Assembly (NCBI GenBank): GCA_023512835.1
Contig: CM042092.1
Location: forward strand, 4,843,293-4,907,292
Reading direction: 5' to 3'
DNA length: 64,000 bases
DNA from: Taxillus chinensis
Lineage: Eukaryota; Streptophyta; Magnoliopsida; Santalales; Loranthaceae
The notes under the pieces were generated by a model. It had not been told where the DNA came from and made no database searches. It saw only the letters and a list, made by a program, of their open reading frames with translations. Shown piece by piece: positions 57,661 through 64,000 of this stretch. Both the position numbers and the translations under genes were made by a program. Each line of letters opens with the position of its first letter. The stretch's first letter is position 1.

Positions 57661-58713
57661 TTAGTCCCAGCAAATGGGGCACCGCCGGAGCCCGTACTCG
57701 TTACAGTCAGGGCAGCGCCGGAACCCAAAGCCATCACCACCATCGCCATCCTCATCCCCTTCCTCGGTCCAATCATAGTACACCTTGCAGCTCCCCGAAC
57801 ACGTGTCGCAAGGCAAGAACCTCACGTCCCCACACGCGCCGCACGCATCGCCGCCATCCGCGGCCTCGCACCCCGCCACGGCCTTCTCCAGCCGGCCTTC
57901 ATCGTGCATCCGCCGCACCTCCTCCGCCCCGCCGATCAGACTCCCGCCGACGAAAACCACCGGCAACCGAACCCGACCGCCGTCGCCTGCGAGGAGCTCC
58001 GCCAGCTCCTTCCTAAATCCCGAATCCAACGACACGTCCCTCTCGTCGACGCGAACACCCAGTCCCTTGAGGATGGTCCTGGAGTCACAACAGTCCACGT
58101 ACGTCTTTCTCACACCCCGGAGGCTGGTGAAATAGAGCACCACTCTGTTTTTACGGCGAGGCTCCGGAGGCGGCGAGGCTTCGGCGATCAGCTTCCTCGC
58201 GTCGCCGGCATCGAAGGCATCTTTGAACGAAGATAGGATCTCCGGATCGAAATCTGAAACCAGGGACTTCATTTTGGGATCCCAATTCGCGAAAGCGTCT
58301 TCGAATTCTGCTGGGTCCCGTGCCGGCAAGCTGTCGCAGGAGAATCTCCGGCGGTGATTCATTGGACGGAGATGCAGGGGGCTGATGTCCTCCAGGCCTT
58401 CCATCAATTCCCAAACGTTGATGGTTTCTGTCTCGCCGGGAGATGCGTCGTGGCCGATTTGTGGGAACTTTTGGTCGATCATGATCGACCAGGTCTTGTC
58501 GTCCATGTGTCTGGTCTGATTTGAGGTGTCCAGCTTCATTGATTCCAACTTGGAGGACGCGACTGCCACGAGGTGGAAGCTGCCGTCTCCGGAGAAAGGA
58601 GGCAGCGGCTGGAGGTTGGGGTGCCACGTTTTGCTCCGCCGTGGCGGAGGAGTCGTGCAACCTCCGCCGCCGCTTTTGGGATTTCGTGGTTTCTTGGAAC
58701 TGGCACAACCCAT
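57661..58713 (-). CDS. glutaredoxin-like family protein with C-terminal CxxC zinc finger (single exon, 350 aa)
   Basis: The protein matches the plant family typified by Arabidopsis At5g39865/At3g57070. The chosen start gives MGCASSKK, a consensus N-myristoylation and palmitoylation signal suggesting membrane attachment; an upstream in-frame ATG 24 codons earlier lacks it. Residues 1-180 are variable, with the family motif [14 protein letters not shown] at about 95-109. A glutaredoxin fold spans about 189-283 ([52 protein letters not shown]). The CxxC redox site expected after the first strand is replaced by SLRG, as is usual in this family, so classical oxidoreductase activity is doubtful. 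Residues 291-348 form a cysteine-rich finger with four CxxC pairs (CGAC, CDTC, CPDC, CPIC) split by an acidic glycine-rich loop. Length and end (CPICWD) look complete. The coding part is GC-rich against AT-rich flanks. The biological role is not firmly established. Confidence 0.95.
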   Translation of the reverse strand: MGCASSKKPRNPKSGGGGCTTPPPRRSKTWHPNLQPLPPFSGDGSFHLVAVASSKLESMKLDTSNQTRHMDDKTWSIMIDQKFPQIGHDASPGETETINVWELMEGLEDISPLHLRPMNHRRRFSCDSLPARDPAEFEDAFANWDPKMKSLVSDFDPEILSSFKDAFDAGDARKLIAEASPPPEPRRKNRVVLYFTSLRGVRKTYVDCCDSRTILKGLGVRVDERDVSLDSGFRKELAELLAGDGGRVRLPVVFVGGSLIGGAEEVRRMHDEGRLEKAVAGCEAADGGDACGACGDVRFLPCDTCSGSCKVYYDWTEEGDEDGDGGDGFGFRRCPDCNEYGLRRCPICWD

Positions 58714-58935
58714 CAGCACAGAAACAGAAATTGCCTGCTGGTGATTGATGAATATTGAGAAATATCGATCGATCGGTTCCAACACTAGAAATATTTTCTC
58801 TCACTTTCTAGGCAGCCAAACAGAAGAAGCAGAGACTCTTATCAAACTCGCAAAAATCGAAACAGCAAACGAAGATGCGCGAACCCATATCAAAATTCAG
58901 TACTATATATACATATACATATATATATAATTGCA
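58714..58935 (-). promoter_or_regulatory. 5' leader and TATA region of the glutaredoxin-like gene
   Basis: On the minus strand a TATATATATGTATATGTATATA-type block (plus-strand 58904-58930) lies about 195-215 bases before the start codon. It is followed by a pyrimidine-richer leader containing short upstream ATGs. The TA block is the most likely TATA element but is also a microsatellite, so the start site is uncertain. Confidence 0.45.
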
Positions 58936-58939
58936 GCAT

Positions 58940-61800
58940 TAATCAATGTAAAATGAAACAGAAACCAAGTTTCCTATTCTCACAAAGAACACCTTGGATC
59001 GACACGAAACAGACTTGATAAGGAACAAAGGAAGGACCCGATAAAACGTTGCATGGCGACTCAGAATGGGTTGAGTCGACCATGGCTTCAGAGTTGGATC
59101 GGCTATGCCTCCTCCTACCTCATTACTCTGTTGCTCTACCCAGAGAGGCAGAGACCGGCCAGACGACGAGAGGAACGCCTTATTGGGTTGAAAATGTAGG
59201 TGGGTCTGACACCAGATCCTTGATATATATGTGTGCGCGCGCGCCAATGGGAAACCAGGTTTGTGCTCTTATTTTCTTTAACCTTTAATTCAACTTTACA
59301 TTAAATAGACGCGTCTGTGAATTCTATAAAATAATAATAAATCTAATCACACTTAATAGTTTTACCCAATCCGCGAAAGGAAATAATAGGCATTTTTTAA
59401 TTCAAAAAACTCAGGAAATGCCGGCACAGTTCTTTATTATTTTTATTTTTATTGGTAATATTATATAATAAGACCAATTTAAGATATTTAAGTAAAATAT
59501 TAAATTAGTATAGTAATTACCATTGAATATAATACATCATTAAATGGCATTACAAATATGTGATTATCTTGATATCTTATCATTTCACAAAATTGTCATG
59601 AATTAGTTTGATTTCTTATTATTACCCTTTTCATTTTTATGGAAACTGGCTCGTGAAAAGGTTTATAATGGACAGTGCCGGCGAGGGAGGATATAAACTT
59701 GTATGATGCTACCAACGACGCTACACCTCTCCCTCGCTCTCCCACACACACACATGTCGGCTAAAGAATACCCATTTTCTCATGTTATACGGAGATATTA
59801 AAATGATTTCATTTATTTACTTTAGTGTCTTTGGCACAACATAAAGGAATTGGCTGTTCTAGCATGTTTTTTTTTTCTCTTTCTTAATTGTGTTAGTAAT
59901 GTTGGAGATGGACTTTACATAATTATTATTTTGACATATTATCCAAATAAAGTTTATATGGTTTATAAATGTACTATTTAATTAAATTAGCAAAAAAACA
60001 TTACTGAAAATTTGCAGACTTTGCAGTGATTTAATTATATCGATTTACTGGAAAATTCAAAATATACAATCTTTTTGGTATGATACGATTTGCCAATATT
60101 TCACGCCGAAATTCAGTCACTGCAGGTCAGCTTTGTGTGTAGAATGTGAGATGGTTGATACTTTTGTTTGTTTGTTCTTCCCTAAAATTGGCCTAAAGTG
60201 AGCCTATTGAGTATAGATTTCTTAAGATATGGCGCGAATGAGCTGATAAGGATTGATATTCCAGTAAAACTGGCATTATTGTAAAAATTAATTTTAAGAA
60301 AGAAAGAATTTGAATATCAATATTAATATATAAACAAAATCAATAACAGTTTATATTGGAAAGCTCATGATTCATATTAAGAAATGTCGAACGGCCCTTA
60401 AATGCGCACCCACAATAGACTTGGTTGGTTTTAGGCCCATTAATCTTAAGTATTAATAAGCTGTTACCGTCCATTACCTCTGAAAAAAAAAAAAAAAACT
60501 CCCCCTTTTACATTTGATTTGTTTTTTACATAGAAAAGTTATTTTTCTCAACTTAACTCCAACTAATATCTGCTGCAATTAATGTCGATTTTTTTTAAAA
60601 CGACAAGTCATATCCACCTTTTTCTTCTTCTTCTTTATTTCAAATTGAGCCAAATCAAAATTGAATTCCAATCCTCAAACTGGCAGCCTTTATTTGGTTT
60701 GTTGGAGAGCATTGCTCGTGTCCGGAGTGCTCGATGGATGACTAAAGGTTTTCAATCCACCATTGTTGTCCATCGTGATCCATTATTGTTTGTATGAGAA
60801 TAAAGAATGGGGTATAAATAAATAAAATTTTAAAATATTTTTAAAATTAGCAAGATAATTGTATAGGGATGAGTATTTGGTAATCTTTTGAACGATTCGA
60901 GTGCCAAAACATCATTAAAATGAAACTTTTATAGTCTACACATTCTAAAATAATAATAATATTTGTATTTACACATTAAATTATTAATTTTTATTATTAT
61001 TACTAAGAATAATATAAAATTTAAAAATATATATTATTATCAAAATTATAGATTAAAAAAACACAACAAAAAATAAACTATATAACATAATATATCTAAT
61101 AAAAATCACTATCATCAATAAATAAAATAAAACCTTTAAAATTTTGATTTTAAAGGTTAAAATTATTAAATATTTATTTTACTAAATTACCTTATCAAAC
61201 AAGGCATCATTTAAGTTTATTTGTTCTCCTTGCGAGTTTATTTTTTTAAATTATCTCATAATCATTTTTTTGAAAAGTTGACATTCGTATTTCAAATTGA
61301 ACCCTTTTCAACTAATAAGTCTTTCATATTTTGATCAACTTACTCATCAGGATCACAAATATTTGAAGGCTCAAATTCTTTATTCAAATTTTAATATTGG
61401 TCACTCTCATTTTTATTCTCATTCTCATTTTTATTCTTGTTCCCGTTCTCATCTAAATATTCTTCAATTAAATTATCTTTAATTAAATTATCTTCAATCA
61501 AACTTAAAGTCTTTGCATGTTTGCTACTAGTAATAAATCTATCAAGAGTTCCTAACTGAGATTGAATAACTTGTTCTATCTTCTATTTTTTTCTCAAATA
61601 TTGAAGTATATTTTATTTGAGGAAACATAATTATTTATCTTACAATACCAAAGAAAAAAATTACAACTACTTAAATACTTTCCATTCAATTATTTTTTAT
61701 ATTTAAAACACAATCACACAAAACAGATATTAAAGTATATCCATGACATCTAATCTCAATTTAATTAAGAAAACGTCATTTACAAAGTACAAATATAATT
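58940..61800. other. intergenic DNA upstream of the glutaredoxin-like gene
   Basis: No gene was recognised. Short frames such as 60582-60797 have no domain. 61380-61450 has an ATTCTCATTTTT-type hexamer repeat. A GCGCGCGC run occurs near 59236. Confidence 0.5.
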
Positions 61801-64000
61801 GCGACCAGCCTTGCCCTTTGTAGCAGGTAAAGAATTTTAATTGTTATTAAAACTTAGGATATGGGCTTGTATGGAGTATCAATTTTATAAGCAAATATTT
61901 TTATTATTATATGTGGATAATTGTTATGCTCCCAATTCTAGAAGATCCAAAATCAGAAATACGACTATCTCATGTCTGCACCCGAAAATAAGGAGTTGAT
62001 GACTAGTACCCATCGACCTTAGGTGTTAACTACAGGTGGAAATGGGCTAGAGGAACAACTAGATGATGGAGGATGGTCCATTTTAACAAACAAGAGAGAA
62101 CCAACGTTCTATGAGCAAAACAAGAGTAGTAAATCAAACAAAAATGCAAACAGTCAATAGGCATCTTCAAAACCACCTTTTCTTGTGCTCTTTTGGTGGA
62201 TGAAATAATGATCAACAGGGAACACGGACTAGAGCACCTTCTTCTAGCTTCCTTGGATAGCTAGTGGACAGTGGAGCGATGTAGCAATGTTATAGCAACA
62301 TGAGCTCAAAGCTAGGGCGTGCCATTGTTGGAGTGATCGGTGCTGGTTGGTGTGGCTATGTCATGGGGGGTTGGTGCGTGCCACAATTGGGGACGTCAGC
62401 TGTGGTCGCTGCTGTAGGAGAGAGATTGAGAAGGATGAAACTTGAAAGGGGGTTTTTGGCCTTTTTGGTGGGGATTATGAACGGTGGTGATTGGTGGTGC
62501 GACTTCCGTCCAGGGAAGAAATAAAGGCAGCAGCTAGTGAGGTGATTTCCAGCCACTAGGGAAACTCTATGTGATTGAGGGAGATAAGATGTTGTAACTA
62601 ACTTTTTTTGCAAATTGAGAGCCCCCCATTGGTTTGGTGGAGAAGATAAGTTTATATAAATAGGAGATGGGCGAGGTTTTAGGGTTTGATTGGGGCGGCG
62701 AGGAAGCATGGGAAGGCATGGCTGGTGTGGGCAGGCATGGCTAGTCCTTTGGTATCGTGGTCAGGCAGGGGCAGAGCGTGGCTACAATGGTAAAAGGGAA
62801 AGCTAGTTTTGGAAATGCAGGGGAAGATGGGAAGGGACAGTCTGCGTTGCGTGAAAGAGATGAGGTGGAGAGAGATGGAGATGAGAGAGAGAGATGACCT
62901 TTTTTTTGTTTTGATTTTTGATTTTGCTATTTATTTTTTTATTCTTGAACCAATGAGGAGATAACACGTGAAGTAGGTCAGGCAGGAAAGACAAAAAGAT
63001 GGTAGCTAGGGTTTTAAAATTTTCAATTAGGTAGTTTTTAACTGATATTTTTAAGTTTTAGACTTGAGAAGGCAACTCGGGTTTTAAAAAATCATAAAAA
63101 ATTATTTTTTGACTTGGGTCGTCATAACGAGTGACCTTGTGTCATTTTTATTTGAAAATGAACTCTTTTTTACGTAAGACCTGCACTGCGCATACCAGAA
63201 CTGCCTTATTATGAACATATATATTTTTTTATTTTTAAAAAAAATGCTCCAGGGGCAAATATATGTATATATATATATATATATCAAAATTTTCAGAATA
63301 ATGAATAGAATAATAAAATGAGGCTCGTTGCTTGATCCAAAGTGCCGTTTTGAAGGTTGATTGTCGTTTGACAGCCGTTAGCTGTCTGAACACAATTTGG
63401 ACTATAACTTCATCGTTTGACCTCGGAATTAAGTGAGGTTGAAGACGTTAATCCTTAAATTTGATTTTCTATCGCCTACAACTGGTTCTTTGGCATTTGA
63501 AGGCCTTTCTAAATAAATCATTGAAATTGGGTATTTTCGGCTTAACGGTCACATCTCTTTTATCTTATAAAATTCTGCAGCAAGTGGGGTTGAAATGAAA
63601 AAAATTAAATTTGATAAAATGAGCCTAATCCGGACAAAATAAGGTTCAACAGCCATAAATAAGTAAAGAATTACAAGACAAGTTTTTTTGACTAAAATAT
63701 GTCCCTACATTGAAATGGAAAGTTTTATAGGACGGTTATTAAATCTTCTTTGTTATATAAAACAGTGTTAGATTTATCATAGTGTCACTAAAATATAGAT
63801 GTGTATGCTAAGACTATGATAGACAAGATTCAAAATGAGAATATTTTTCATATCATTGGAGTAGCTCTGATTACTAATAAGATAAAAGAGAATCATTTAC
63901 ATTAGTTTAACTATTTAGGACATGGGTGCATATATTAAAAGGATAAAAAAGATTGATATTGAATAAGATAAAAAATTAAGGAGAGAATAGCAAAAAAACA
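61801..64000. other. intergenic DNA to the window end
   Basis: No gene was supported. 62280-62900 is GC-richer with G-rich direct motifs (GGCATGG, GGCAGG) but no convincing frame. (TA)n runs lie near 63262. 63300-63660 resembles LTR or leader DNA of retrotransposons without a partner. A Harbinger-like terminus (TTGGAGTAGCTC) lies near 63868 without a visible left end. Confidence 0.45.

Noticed and set aside
57639..58804. Long open frames overlapping the glutaredoxin-like gene on both strands (125, 197, 116 and 217 residues)
   Set aside because: They are shadows of one GC-rich coding region: compositionally biased (H, P, R, S rich), without domains, and in conflict with the intact minus-strand gene.
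1..64000. CRISPR array, rRNA, bacterial operon or organelle insertion
   Set aside because: No regularly spaced identical repeats, no rRNA core sequences, and gene and repeat structure is that of plant nuclear DNA.

Overview
The window reads as nuclear DNA of a flowering plant, almost certainly a eudicot. It is AT-rich, sparsely genic and dominated by transposable elements. The plant assignment rests on two recognisable host genes: a plant-type glutaredoxin-like protein with a C-terminal CxxC zinc finger, and a PRE/ILI-type atypical bHLH gene. The element types (Ty1/copia, Ty3/gypsy, TRIM, CACTA, PIF/Harbinger-like MITEs, hAT) agree with this. No rRNA, tRNA, CRISPR, bacterial operon or organelle feature was seen.

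Layout. 1-1959: nothing recognisable. 1960-18510: a deeply nested stack. A decayed minus-strand Ty3/gypsy gag is split by a Harbinger-like element (TSD TAA), which holds a CACTA element carrying a captured piece of a MUT9-like/casein-kinase-1-like kinase gene. Next comes a non-autonomous minus-strand LTR retrotransposon (TSD TACT), one LTR of which is interrupted by a nearly complete but multiply frameshifted Ty1/copia element (TSD CAATA, LTRs about 1.8 kb). 18.8-33.4 kb: MITE-like palindromic repeats, a Harbinger-like MITE with GC-rich cargo, a hAT element broken by an LTR-like insertion that itself holds a small hAT MITE, an inverted second copy of that LTR-like sequence, a complete 607-bp TRIM (TSD ATTTC), and a second hAT-family copy with a 353-bp tandem duplication.

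33.4-35.5 kb: a PRE-type bHLH gene with TATA box, GA-rich leader, two exons and one intron. As written it has frame lesions in exon 1 and a shortened C-terminus, so it is either a pseudogene or contains assembly indels. 36.5-41.5 kb: a minus-strand copia relic, interrupted by a Tat/Ogre-like gypsy solo LTR (TSD TATAG), itself interrupted by a copia-type solo LTR (TSD ATCAT). 41.5-51.8 kb: mostly unassigned AT-rich DNA, with unrecognised exon-like fragments at 47.0-49.9 kb. 51.8-53.5 kb: a solo LTR of Ty3/gypsy (chromovirus) character. 53.9-56.0 kb: two Harbinger-like elements, one carrying a protein-kinase N-lobe fragment. 57.66-58.71 kb: an intact single-exon glutaredoxin-like gene on the minus strand, the best gene in the window. 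58.9-64 kb: intergenic DNA with no recognised feature.

The genes do not form a pathway. The coherent story is serial insertion, with target-site duplications that allow the order of events to be read, plus repeated capture of host kinase sequence by DNA transposons.
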